A stretch of DNA of 64,000 nt, taken from Chryseobacterium sp. G0186. GTDB taxonomy: Bacteria; Bacteroidota; Bacteroidia; Flavobacteriales; Weeksellaceae. A program made the position numbers and the translations under genes. The number at the start of each line of letters is the position of its first letter. Within the stretch, counting starts at the first letter, position 1. This document shows positions 51,153 to 60,484 of the stretch, piece after piece. Location of the stretch: NCBI RefSeq assembly GCF_003815675.1, contig NZ_CP033918.1, forward strand, positions 2,666,001-2,730,000, read 5' to 3'. Under the pieces are notes generated by a model that saw nothing but the letters and a program-made list of their open reading frames with translations, made no database searches and was not told the origin of the DNA.

Positions 51153-54100
51153 ATGAAAAAATTTCTACTAGCTATTTGTACATTTCTTTGTTTATTCCTT
51201 AATGCACAGTTGGATTCTGAGCATTGGTTTGCTCCAATGTCTGCAAGTTCTCTTCAGGGAAACACACCTCCACAATGTTATTTATATCTGTCTACCAACG
51301 AGACCACTCCGTTTTCTGTACAGGTTTCCAATAATAACGCTGTGTTCTCTACCGTTCAGGTAAGTAAAAATAATCCCGTACAGCTTAGTGTTCCAAGCAA
51401 TTATATGATTGCTTCTACCATGAACAATCTGTTTACCCAGAATACAATGGGGCTGCATGTAAAAGGATCTAAAAAATTCTTTGCCAACTTCAGGTTTTCG
51501 GTTCCTCAACAAGCTGAAATTATTACGTCTAAAGGAATGGCAGGAGTCGGAAAGACTTTCTTCATAGGAACAGCTCCCACTACTTCTCCAAAAGATTATG
51601 TAAACTCCACCGTAGGAGTTACCGCTACAGAAGACAACACCACAGTAACAGTATCAGGATATAGCTCTAACATTGTTTTTGCTGACGGCAGTGTAATGCC
51701 TAACAGAACATTTACCATTAATAAAGGAAAATCCTATATCCTTGATGTCAATAGTGACATGGGAGGGGTGAATAACAGAAAAGGACTGTTAGGTGCAAAG
51801 CTTGTTGCCAATAAGCCCGTATCGGTAACTAATGGTAACTTTAATGGACTTTATACCACTCAAAACAGCACTAATGTGGATATACTGATGGATCAGGCTG
51901 TGCCCACAGAGAGACTTGGAAAAGATTTTATCATGGTAAAAGGAAATGGTCCGAACACTGTAGGAATGGAAAAAGCCATGATTATTGCAACAGAGAACAA
52001 TACTACCCTTACTATCAACGGAACTCCGTTAGCAGGTGTTAATCTTAATGCCGGGGAGTATCGCATGATTGAAGCTACAAGCTACATCAATCAGGGAAAT
52101 GGAAATTACAACATGAATATTTCAGCCAGCAAAAATGTTTATGTCTACCAGCTTCTTGCGGGAGCTTCGGGAAGCACCGTTTATCAGACAGGAGGGATGA
52201 ATTTTATTCCACCGCTAAGTTGTTTTTTGCCTAAAGAGATCAATGAGATAGGTTTTATTAATATGATAGGCGGTACTGCTTATAATACTAAACTTAATAT
52301 CATTACTCAAACCGGAGCTACAGTAACCGTTAATGGAAATGCAGTGACAGGTTTTGCTCCTGTGAACGGAAATCCGAATTGGCTCACCTACTCTATGTCC
52401 AATGTAACAGGAAATATTACGGTAGCTTCTACAAAGCCGGTTACTGCAGGAATTGCTGCAGGAAATGGTGCAGTAGGATATGGTGGGTATTTTGCAGGGT
52501 TCTCTTCTATTCCTGTAATTTCTAAAACCGGTGATTGTTATAATGGGGTACTTCTGGAAGTAGATCCTGGTCATGATGGCTACAAGTGGTATTTTAACGG
52601 AGTGGAGATTCCCGGGGCTACAACTCCTACCATCAATCCTGATTTGTATGGAACCGGAATATATACCTGCTATATTACTAAAACAGGTTGTGAATCCAGG
52701 CTTACTGCAGAATATGATTATACAGCTTGTCCACCTATAACAACAACAACTTATGATATTGGTTCTTGTAATACAAAAGTGATTACTCCGGTATTTACCA
52801 GCTCACCTCAAACTATAGTTCCGGCTAATACAAGTATTATTGTACAGCCTACTAATGGAACTGTAGCAATAAACCCCGTAACCGGACAGATCTCCTATAC
52901 TCCTAATGCAGGCATCACTGCAGATATCACCGATACATTTACCTATTATATTCAGGGGAGCGGAACTCCTGCAGCCTTTGAATATTTTAAAATTATAGTA
53001 AATACCCACGTTCTTCAAACAACGAATGACAACATGTCTTCTTGTGCTGCAGCGAATGGAAACGGAACATTTAATTTAAAAAATGCAAATGTAACAACAG
53101 ATCCAACGGCAACGGTAACTTATTTTACAAATGCCAATTTAACTGGGTCCATTGCCAATCCGACAACTTATTCGGGGCCTTCAGGAACGGTCTACGCCAA
53201 TGTAAATTCTATCTATGGATGTTCTAAAACAGCAACCATTACCTTAAGCACCTATCCTACTCCTAACATCAATACCAGTACCTTCAATGCCAATATTTGT
53301 GATGAAAATCTGGATGGAACCGTGGAAGTTAACTTCAACAACGTCACTCCACAGATTGTTGCCAACTCAGCCAATTTTACCGTAAAATATTACCTTAGCC
53401 AGGCAGATGCCAATGCCGGAAGCACCAATACACTTCCAATCAACTGGACCTATACTGCCAATACAACAATTTATATAAGGGTAACAGCCAATGTTGGAGA
53501 TTGCCCGCCGGCTTTAGGACAAATCAATTTTACCATAGGAAACAAGATTTCTTTACTAACAGATAATGTAAAAAATGATATTTGTGATAATGACCTTAAC
53601 GGTTCAGAATCTGTAAACCTTAATGATTACAAAGCTTTATTTACAACAGATCCGGGGGTAGTTTTATCATTTTATACATCACTTGCCGATGCTAAAACAG
53701 GAACCAACCCTATTGCGGCTTCACAAACGATTACTTCTACAGGTATATTTTATGTAAGATTCCAAAGTGGTACAGCTTGCCCCAATACCGGAGTATTAAC
53801 ACTTACCTTAAAAACGCCTAAAAAATCGAATACGCTTCATGATCAGATTATCTGTTCTGATGAAAAGATTCTGTTGAATGCAGGGCCCGGGTTTTCATCT
53901 TACTTATGGAGCAATGGAGCAACAACCTCTACTATTATTGCAACTGCAGGAAGCTATTACGTAGACCTTGGATTTAATGGATGTGTATATCGTCAACATG
54001 TCAATGTAACAACTGCCCAATCTCCTACTATTACAAGAATAGATGTTTCTGGTACTACAGCAACGATTCACGTCACTGGTGGAACTGCTCCATACAAATA

Positions 54101-54500
54101 CTCATTAAATGGTTTTGATTACCAGCCATCTAATATTTTCACAGGATTATCAAGAGGGCTTCATACCGTATATGTATTAGGATCTGACGGATGTCGTTAC
54201 ATTACAAAGCAGTTTCTAGTCATTAATCTGATCAATACTATTACCCCTAATGGAGATGGCATCAATGATGTTCTGAATTATTCTGAGTTAAGAATAAAGC
54301 AGGATGTTGCCATAGAAATTGCAGACCGATATGGAGCCTCTGTTTATAAGTCTTCTGATAAAAATTATATTTGGGATGGGAAATCAAATGGAAGAAGTCT
54401 TCCCACGGGAACTTATTGGTATGTAATAAGATGGACAGAACCAGATTCCAAATTACAAGTTTCGTACTCAGGATGGCTTTTAATTAAAAATAGAGAATGA
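51153..54500 (+). CDS. Giant secreted protein 1: IgGFc-binding-like N-terminus, T9SS type B C-terminus
   Basis: 1115 residues. Signal peptide ends after LFLNAQ (about 19). The N-terminal half (about 20-450) has features of the IgGFc-binding domain: VGVTATEDNTTVTVSGYSS, FTINKGKSYILDV, GAKLVANKPVSVTNGNFNG. An Ig-like domain follows (LLEVDPGHDGYKWYFNGVEI), then Ig/cadherin-like modules. A cassette has two 'C(D)..LDG/NG...VN' calcium-loop-like repeats (ICDENLDGTVEVNFNN, ICDNDLNGSESVNLND). Next comes a SprB-like repeat (HVTGGTAPYKYSLNGF) and the C-terminal gliding/T9SS type B domain (INTITPNGDGINDVLNYSEL to the end). Exported and probably displayed on the cell surface. First of four tandem paralogues. 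Confidence 0.9.
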   Translation: MKKFLLAICTFLCLFLNAQLDSEHWFAPMSASSLQGNTPPQCYLYLSTNETTPFSVQVSNNNAVFSTVQVSKNNPVQLSVPSNYMIASTMNNLFTQNTMGLHVKGSKKFFANFRFSVPQQAEIITSKGMAGVGKTFFIGTAPTTSPKDYVNSTVGVTATEDNTTVTVSGYSSNIVFADGSVMPNRTFTINKGKSYILDVNSDMGGVNNRKGLLGAKLVANKPVSVTNGNFNGLYTTQNSTNVDILMDQAVPTERLGKDFIMVKGNGPNTVGMEKAMIIATENNTTLTINGTPLAGVNLNAGEYRMIEATSYINQGNGNYNMNISASKNVYVYQLLAGASGSTVYQTGGMNFIPPLSCFLPKEINEIGFINMIGGTAYNTKLNIITQTGATVTVNGNAVTGFAPVNGNPNWLTYSMSNVTGNITVASTKPVTAGIAAGNGAVGYGGYFAGFSSIPVISKTGDCYNGVLLEVDPGHDGYKWYFNGVEIPGATTPTINPDLYGTGIYTCYITKTGCESRLTAEYDYTACPPITTTTYDIGSCNTKVITPVFTSSPQTIVPANTSIIVQPTNGTVAINPVTGQISYTPNAGITADITDTFTYYIQGSGTPAAFEYFKIIVNTHVLQTTNDNMSSCAAANGNGTFNLKNANVTTDPTATVTYFTNANLTGSIANPTTYSGPSGTVYANVNSIYGCSKTATITLSTYPTPNINTSTFNANICDENLDGTVEVNFNNVTPQIVANSANFTVKYYLSQADANAGSTNTLPINWTYTANTTIYIRVTANVGDCPPALGQINFTIGNKISLLTDNVKNDICDNDLNGSESVNLNDYKALFTTDPGVVLSFYTSLADAKTGTNPIAASQTITSTGIFYVRFQSGTACPNTGVLTLTLKTPKKSNTLHDQIICSDEKILLNAGPGFSSYLWSNGATTSTIIATAGSYYVDLGFNGCVYRQHVNVTTAQSPTITRIDVSGTTATIHVTGGTAPYKYSLNGFDYQPSNIFTGLSRGLHTVYVLGSDGCRYITKQFLVINLINTITPNGDGINDVLNYSELRIKQDVAIEIADRYGASVYKSSDKNYIWDGKSNGRSLPTGTYWYVIRWTEPDSKLQVSYSGWLLIKNRE

Positions 54501-54548
54501 TTTTTAACATTTATTTACAATTTATTAAATGTATTTGATTTTTTATTT

Positions 54549-54556
54549 TAATTTTG
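54549..54556 (+). promoter_or_regulatory. -7 box before the second giant protein gene
   Basis: TAATTTTG matches TAnnTTTG, 22 bases before the ATG. No clear terminator separates it from the first gene. Confidence 0.35.
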
Positions 54557-54578
54557 TAGAAATCCTAATTCCTTACAC

Positions 54579-57389
54579 ATGAAAAGATTTCTACTTAGTT
54601 TGGTATTGTGTTTTTTAACAATTAATACCCTCTTTGCACAAAGGGATACTGAACATTGGATTGCACCCTATTTCACAAGTCCCTCTGTAGGAGAATATGA
54701 AAACAGGTTGTATCTATCAACAGATTCCACAACACCCTTTCCCGTACAAGTATTAAATAATAATAACGTACTTACAACGGTTACTATCAGTAAAGGTAAC
54801 CCACAGACTGTAGATGTAGATGCATCCATCATATCTGCCAATGGGACTACCCAAGCATTTGTGATAGGCAGTAAAGGTCTTTACCTAAAAGGAGAAAAAC
54901 CTTTTTACTGTAGTTTAAGACTGGCACAGTCTGTACACGGTGAAATTATTACCAGTAAAGGAAAAGCCGGAATTGGTAAACAATTTTTTGTTGCTGCCAG
55001 CCCTAATACAGACACTAATTCACTATATAACTTTACAGCCGGAATTCTGGCTACTGAAAACAATACGAGCATAACCGTATCATGGAATACTCCAGGATTG
55101 GTATTCACGAACGGAACCCCTCCAGGAAACACCCATTCATTTGTTTTAAATAAAGGACAATCTTTTATTTTTTCCGGAAGTGGGTCTACTCCAGCTAATA
55201 AGAACGGATTTATAGGAGCCAAGATCGTTGCAGACAAACCCGTAACCCTTACCAATGGTAGTTGTAACGGTAACTTCTCAACACCTACAAGTGGTTCTGA
55301 CCCTATTCTTGACCAGTCTGTTCCTGTTGATAGACTTGGAAACACCTTTGCCATGGTAAAAACAAGGTCTACAAAGCCTACACTCAATATGGAAGGAGGA
55401 CTTATTGTTGCTACTGAAGACAATACTGACATCTATATAAATGGATCTACGACTCCTATTGAAACCATTAATGCAGGAGGTTGGTACAGAATTAACGAAA
55501 CCAGCTATGTAACACAACCAGGAGCAGGAAATCATTCTAATATGTTTATTTCAACATCCAAGAATGTATATTTATATCAATTTATAGGAATAGATGACAA
55601 TGCAGCAACCAATGGGTTCAACTACATCCCGCCATTGAACTGTTTCTTACCAAGGAAAATTGATGAGATCGGTAAAATCAATGAGATGCCGGGCATTACG
55701 GATCCTATTACATTAAAATTAAATATCCTTACTGAGACAGGAGCTACTGTACTAGTAAATGGTATGCCTCTAACGCCAGCCCAGGGACCTTATCCACTTA
55801 CAGGAAATACACAATGGGTAACTTATGCAATATCTGGAGTTACCGATAACATTAATATTACTTCTACAAAGGCTGTAACAGCTGGTATTAACGGAGGATA
55901 CAGCTCTGCCGGATATGGAGGGTACTTTGCCGGATTCTCATCAATCCCTGTTATTGCTAAAAAAACTGGAGAATGTATTCCGGGTATTATTCTGGAAGTA
56001 GATGATGGATATGAAACGTACCAATGGTTCCGAAATGGAGTTGCTATCCCAGGAGCAACAGCTTATAGCTATACTCCTACAGAATCTGGAAATTATACGG
56101 TAAAAGTGACCATGGGAACATGTCCTCCTGTTACCACCCCTATCTATAAAGTACAAAACTGTCTGAAAATTACAAAACAGAACCTTACCGTTTGTGCTAC
56201 CAAGATTATTACGCCAACTTTTACGTCTTCAACTCAGACCCCTGTAGCGACTACAGTAAAAATACTTACTCTTCCTACTAAAGGGACAGCGGTGTTAAAT
56301 CCAAACGGAACAATTACCTATACACCGAATGCTAATTATGAGGGGCCAGACAAAATTGTTTATACATTCTGTGGTGATTCTGTAGAATTCACAGACTGTG
56401 AAGAGATTACTCTGGAACTGAATGTTGTACCTTTCGTTGTAAAAGATGCTACGATTAAAGCGTGCTGGTATGATGTAGATCCTTATGCTTATTTTGATTT
56501 AACTAAGGCTAATATTACAGATTACGGAGCAGCAATCAAGAAATACTATCGTTCACTAATTGACCTTAATGCAGGAATCAATGAAATAACAACAGCTGAC
56601 AACTTCCCTGCAACGGGTGGCTTTGTCTATGTGAAAGTATCTACTGCTGATGGATGTTCTGCTATTTCAAAAATTGAACTTATTCCACTTCCTATCAAAA
56701 AGTCTCCGATTCTGGTTGACAAGTATATTTGTATGGACGCTAAAACTGATTTAGAAGCCGGTCCTGGATATGATTCTTATGAATGGAGCACAGGTGCTAC
56801 CACTTCAGGCATCAGAAATGTAGGAGTGGGTGAATATTCTGTAAAATTTGGTAAAAACGGATGCTTCCTGACTCAGATTGTAAGAGTGAAGAAAGCTGAA
56901 GATCCTGTAATTCAACAAATAGAAATTAACAACAATAGTGCTACAGTAATTGCAGTTGGCGGTAAGCCTCCTTATAAATTTGCTGTTGATGGAACTGGAA
57001 ACTGGCAGGATTCCAATACCTTTACAGGATTAACCAGAGGTCAGCACACATTCTATGTAAAAGATGCATACAACTGTACGCCTATTGCAACAGAAATCAC
57101 AGTTCCAAATCTATTGAATGCCATTACTCCTAATGGAGATAACGTAAATGACTTCATCGATTACAGTGAACTTGCCTATAAAGAAAACCTTTCTTTTGTA
57201 GTGTATGACAGATATGGAAATATGATCTTTACAGGAACCAAGTTCAACAATTTTAAATGGGATGGAAAACATTTTGATAAAAAAATTGTAACCGGTACTT
57301 ACTGGTATCATGTTACCTGGAATGAAGACAATAAAGAAAAAACCCAAGTAAAATACACCGGTTGGATTCTTGTAAAAAATATTGAATAA
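54579..57389 (+). CDS. Giant secreted protein 2: IgGFc-binding-like N-terminus, T9SS type B C-terminus
   Basis: 936 residues with the same plan as its neighbours. Signal peptide ends after TLFAQ (about 21). The N-terminal domain is shared (AGILATENNTSITVSW, FVLNKGQSFIFSG, IGAKIVADKPVTLTNGSCNG). Next is an Ig-like domain (ILEVDDGYETYQWFRNGVAI), one Ig/cadherin-like module (LPTKGTAVLNPNGTITYTPN), a module with WYDVDPYAYFDLTKANI, a SprB-like repeat and the type B sorting domain (LNAITPNGDNVNDFIDYSEL). It lacks the two-repeat calcium-loop cassette present in proteins 1 and 4, explaining the shorter length. Conserved Cys residues frame the modules. Confidence 0.9.
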   Translation: MKRFLLSLVLCFLTINTLFAQRDTEHWIAPYFTSPSVGEYENRLYLSTDSTTPFPVQVLNNNNVLTTVTISKGNPQTVDVDASIISANGTTQAFVIGSKGLYLKGEKPFYCSLRLAQSVHGEIITSKGKAGIGKQFFVAASPNTDTNSLYNFTAGILATENNTSITVSWNTPGLVFTNGTPPGNTHSFVLNKGQSFIFSGSGSTPANKNGFIGAKIVADKPVTLTNGSCNGNFSTPTSGSDPILDQSVPVDRLGNTFAMVKTRSTKPTLNMEGGLIVATEDNTDIYINGSTTPIETINAGGWYRINETSYVTQPGAGNHSNMFISTSKNVYLYQFIGIDDNAATNGFNYIPPLNCFLPRKIDEIGKINEMPGITDPITLKLNILTETGATVLVNGMPLTPAQGPYPLTGNTQWVTYAISGVTDNINITSTKAVTAGINGGYSSAGYGGYFAGFSSIPVIAKKTGECIPGIILEVDDGYETYQWFRNGVAIPGATAYSYTPTESGNYTVKVTMGTCPPVTTPIYKVQNCLKITKQNLTVCATKIITPTFTSSTQTPVATTVKILTLPTKGTAVLNPNGTITYTPNANYEGPDKIVYTFCGDSVEFTDCEEITLELNVVPFVVKDATIKACWYDVDPYAYFDLTKANITDYGAAIKKYYRSLIDLNAGINEITTADNFPATGGFVYVKVSTADGCSAISKIELIPLPIKKSPILVDKYICMDAKTDLEAGPGYDSYEWSTGATTSGIRNVGVGEYSVKFGKNGCFLTQIVRVKKAEDPVIQQIEINNNSATVIAVGGKPPYKFAVDGTGNWQDSNTFTGLTRGQHTFYVKDAYNCTPIATEITVPNLLNAITPNGDNVNDFIDYSELAYKENLSFVVYDRYGNMIFTGTKFNNFKWDGKHFDKKIVTGTYWYHVTWNEDNKEKTQVKYTGWILVKNIE

Positions 57390-57413
57390 AAAAACAATCT
57401 AAGATTATATTTT

Positions 57414-57445
57414 AAACCACGATTTTCTGAATCGTGGTTTTTTTA
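57414..57445 (+). terminator. Terminator after giant protein gene 2
   Basis: AAACCACGATT pairs with AATCGTGGTTT, followed by TTTTT. Shares its core with the terminator after gene 3. Confidence 0.85.
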
Positions 57446-57528
57446 TTAAAAAATAAACTTTACTACCAATTCATTAACAAATGCTTAAAAATTATAATAA
57501 ATTTATATCAAAACAATTTTTAGCATAA

Positions 57529-60372
57529 ATGAAAAAAAAAGTATTCTTTGTATTAATTCTTGTTACAATTAATACACTCCTCTTTGCCCAAAGAGATACA
57601 GATCATTGGTTTGCTCCCATGATGAAAAGAAATACAAATGCTACAGAACAACAAGGATTGTATTTCTCCACAGACTCCACAACACCCTTTCCTGTAGATA
57701 TTTACAGCAATAATATTGTAATTGGCACCGTCACGATCAGTAAAGGAAACCCACAGGTGTTTAATGTACCCTTTGCCAATATGATAACAACCTCTTTAAC
57801 CGATTTATTCAGGCCGGTGAATATGGGCTTATATACTAAAGGAACAAAACCCTATTTTGTAACTTTCAGATTTTCATCAGTGAATCATGCTGAAATATTA
57901 ACATCAAAAGGAAAAGCAGGTATAGGTAAGGTTTTTTATGCCGCTGTATCTCCTATAACACTCTCTAACTCTAACGGCATTAATTTTACAACAGGGATAC
58001 TTGCTACTGAAGACAATACAACAGTTACAGTTTCCGGATACTCATCCAATATCAATTTCTCTAACGGAACAACAGGAAATACAACCCCATCCATGTCTTT
58101 CACTCTTAATAAAGGCCAGTCATATATCATCGAAGGAGACGGAAATATTACAGCAAATCAAAAAGGTTTTATTGGTGCTAAAATTCTAGCCGATAAACCT
58201 ATTTCTGTCACCAATGGAAACTTTAATGGGCAGTTTACTTTATCAAATCCTTTTCTTGCGGGAACAGATATTGTTATGGACCAGTCTGTTCCGATAGACC
58301 GACTTGGAAATGAATTTGTTTTAGTGAAAGGCAATGCCAATATTAATGAAAAGATGGAAGACGCCTTAATCATTGCCACAACAGATAATACCCAGATATT
58401 TATTAATAATGGAGCAACTCCTTCAGCTACCCTTAATGAAGGCCAAAGCTATAGGGTGAATGAAACCTCAAATACGAATTATATTCTTCAAGGTAATGAT
58501 CATTACAATATGTATATAAGAACAACAAAAAATGTATATGTTTATCAGCTGTTGGCAGGGGTTGCCAATGACTTTCAAGCAGCTACAGGAGGATTTAATT
58601 ATGTCCCCCCACTCAACTGTTTTTTACCTCGGAAAATAGATGAAATCGGGATGATTAACATCCTTCCTCCAAGTACCAATACTATCAAATTAAATATCTT
58701 AACCGAAACAGGTGCAGTCATTATGGTCAATGGGGCACCTCCACCAGCAACGCAAGGTCCCTATTCCGTTACAGGAACCAATAACTGGGTTTCCTACTCC
58801 GTCCCAAATGTTACCGGAAATATTACTGTTACCTCCACAAAGGCAGTAACAGCGGGTATTGCCGGAGGAAGTGGAGCAGTAGGTTATGGTGGATATTTTT
58901 CAGGATTCTCTTCTATTCCTGTTATTGCTAAGCAGGCAGGTGATTGTATTCCCGGAGTTATCCTCGAAGTAGATGACAGTTTTGATACTTATCAATGGTA
59001 TAGAAATAATCTTCCCATTCCGGGGGCAACTTTAAATTCATATACACCTGTTCAATCGGGAGATTATACCGTAAAAATTACAATAGGATCTTGTCCTCCG
59101 GTAGTTACACCAATATATAAAGTTTTTACCTGCCTTGTAAAAACAACTTTAAACGAGACACTTTGTGATGGGATAAAACAAATTGTTCCAACATTTACAA
59201 ACTCTACACAGGTTGTAGTTCCCGGTTCTGTGGTTATTATTACACCTCCTACCAATGGTAATGCAGTGATTGATCCTATCACCGGAGTTATAAGCTATGC
59301 CCCTACTCCTGGCTATTTCGGACCCGACAAGATTATTTATAAATTCTGTGGAAATAATCCCGATTTTACAGATTGTGAAGAGGTAACTTTAAATTTAACT
59401 ATATCTAAAAATCCCATAGTAAATGATGCAACTATTAGGACATGTTTTTTGGAAAACAATCCTGCTGTAGGTCTTTTTGATCTCACCAATGTAAGTGTAA
59501 CGCTTGAAACAGGTATTAGTAAAAAATACTACCCTTCTCTTGCTGATGCTCATGCCGGAACCAATGAAATCTTAACTCCCTCGAATTATATTGCTCCCAA
59601 CGGAGTAGTTTATATAAAAGTAATCAACGGAAACGGATGCTATAAAGTTGCCTTGGTTACTTTGATTGTCTTGCCTCCGGTAAAGTCTGATATTTTGAAG
59701 GATAAAATCATCTGTATGGAAAACAAGACAACACTTGATGCAGGGCCTGGATTTAAAAGCTATGAATGGAGTACAGGCGACACAACCCAGACGATCACCA
59801 ATGCCGGAGTGGGTACTTATTGGGTAAAACTGAAAACCGGAGAGTGTACAACCGTACAAACAGTGAAGATCTATTCCTCTGAGCAGCCTGTAATTTCAAA
59901 TATTGATATTTCAGGTAATGGTATAATAGTTCATGTAATGGGAGGAACTCCGCCATATCAATATTCCATTGATAATATTAATTGGCAAGACACCAATGTA
60001 TTCACAAATCTGCCAAGAGGTAATACCAATGTATATGTAAAAGATAATTATAATTGTAAACCAATGCATATAAATATTACAATTCTTAATTTAATTAATG
60101 TAATTACACCTAATCAGGATGGAATAAATGATATAATAGATTATTCCTTACTAGCAAATAAAAGTAATTTGGTGTTCAACATCTTTGACCGTTATGGAGT
60201 AAAAATTCATCAAGCTGATCAATTCAATGGATATAAATGGAATGGAACAAGTAATGGAAACACAAAAGTTCCTACAGGAACTTATTGGTATGAGATAAGC
60301 TGGAACGAATCTAACAGTGGGCACACAGCCATAAAATATACCGGATGGATTCTAGTAAAAAACAGAGATTAA
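57529..60372 (+). CDS. Giant secreted protein 3: IgGFc-binding-like N-terminus, T9SS type B C-terminus
   Basis: 947 residues, closest in layout to protein 2. Signal peptide ends after LLFAQ (about 21). The N-terminal domain has GILATEDNTTVTVSGYSS, FTLNKGQSYIIEGDG and GAKILADKPISVTNGNFNG. The Ig-like domain is ILEVDDSFDTYQWYRNNLPI, followed by the 'TNGNAVIDPITGVISYAPTP' cadherin-like module, a 'NNPAVGLFDLTNVSV' module, a SprB-like repeat (HVMGGTPPYQYSIDNI) and the type B sorting domain (INVITPNQDGINDIIDYSLL). As in protein 2, the calcium-loop cassette is missing. Flanked by terminators on both sides, so it is probably its own transcription unit. Confidence 0.9.
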   Translation: MKKKVFFVLILVTINTLLFAQRDTDHWFAPMMKRNTNATEQQGLYFSTDSTTPFPVDIYSNNIVIGTVTISKGNPQVFNVPFANMITTSLTDLFRPVNMGLYTKGTKPYFVTFRFSSVNHAEILTSKGKAGIGKVFYAAVSPITLSNSNGINFTTGILATEDNTTVTVSGYSSNINFSNGTTGNTTPSMSFTLNKGQSYIIEGDGNITANQKGFIGAKILADKPISVTNGNFNGQFTLSNPFLAGTDIVMDQSVPIDRLGNEFVLVKGNANINEKMEDALIIATTDNTQIFINNGATPSATLNEGQSYRVNETSNTNYILQGNDHYNMYIRTTKNVYVYQLLAGVANDFQAATGGFNYVPPLNCFLPRKIDEIGMINILPPSTNTIKLNILTETGAVIMVNGAPPPATQGPYSVTGTNNWVSYSVPNVTGNITVTSTKAVTAGIAGGSGAVGYGGYFSGFSSIPVIAKQAGDCIPGVILEVDDSFDTYQWYRNNLPIPGATLNSYTPVQSGDYTVKITIGSCPPVVTPIYKVFTCLVKTTLNETLCDGIKQIVPTFTNSTQVVVPGSVVIITPPTNGNAVIDPITGVISYAPTPGYFGPDKIIYKFCGNNPDFTDCEEVTLNLTISKNPIVNDATIRTCFLENNPAVGLFDLTNVSVTLETGISKKYYPSLADAHAGTNEILTPSNYIAPNGVVYIKVINGNGCYKVALVTLIVLPPVKSDILKDKIICMENKTTLDAGPGFKSYEWSTGDTTQTITNAGVGTYWVKLKTGECTTVQTVKIYSSEQPVISNIDISGNGIIVHVMGGTPPYQYSIDNINWQDTNVFTNLPRGNTNVYVKDNYNCKPMHINITILNLINVITPNQDGINDIIDYSLLANKSNLVFNIFDRYGVKIHQADQFNGYKWNGTSNGNTKVPTGTYWYEISWNESNSGHTAIKYTGWILVKNRD

Positions 60373-60393
60373 TAAATTCCGTATAAAACATTC

Positions 60394-60425
60394 AAAACCA
60401 CGACATCAAAATCGTGGTTTTTTAT
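60394..60425 (+). terminator. Terminator after giant protein gene 3
   Basis: AAAACCACGA pairs with TCGTGGTTTT, followed by a T-rich tail. Same CCACGA / TCGTGG core as the one after gene 2. Confidence 0.85.
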
Positions 60426-60457
60426 TATATTTTCAACAACCCAACGCTTTTTATTAT

Positions 60458-60465
60458 TAAATTTG
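60458..60465 (+). promoter_or_regulatory. -7 box before the fourth giant protein gene
   Basis: TAAATTTG matches TAnnTTTG, 19 bases before the ATG. Confidence 0.4.
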
Positions 60466-60484
60466 TGACAAATACCTCCACTGA

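Noticed and set aside
54905..55432. Long minus-strand ORF of 175 codons inside giant protein gene 2
   Set aside because: It lies antisense to a repetitive, strongly supported coding region; such mirror ORFs recur in all four paralogues and have no promoter or family resemblance.
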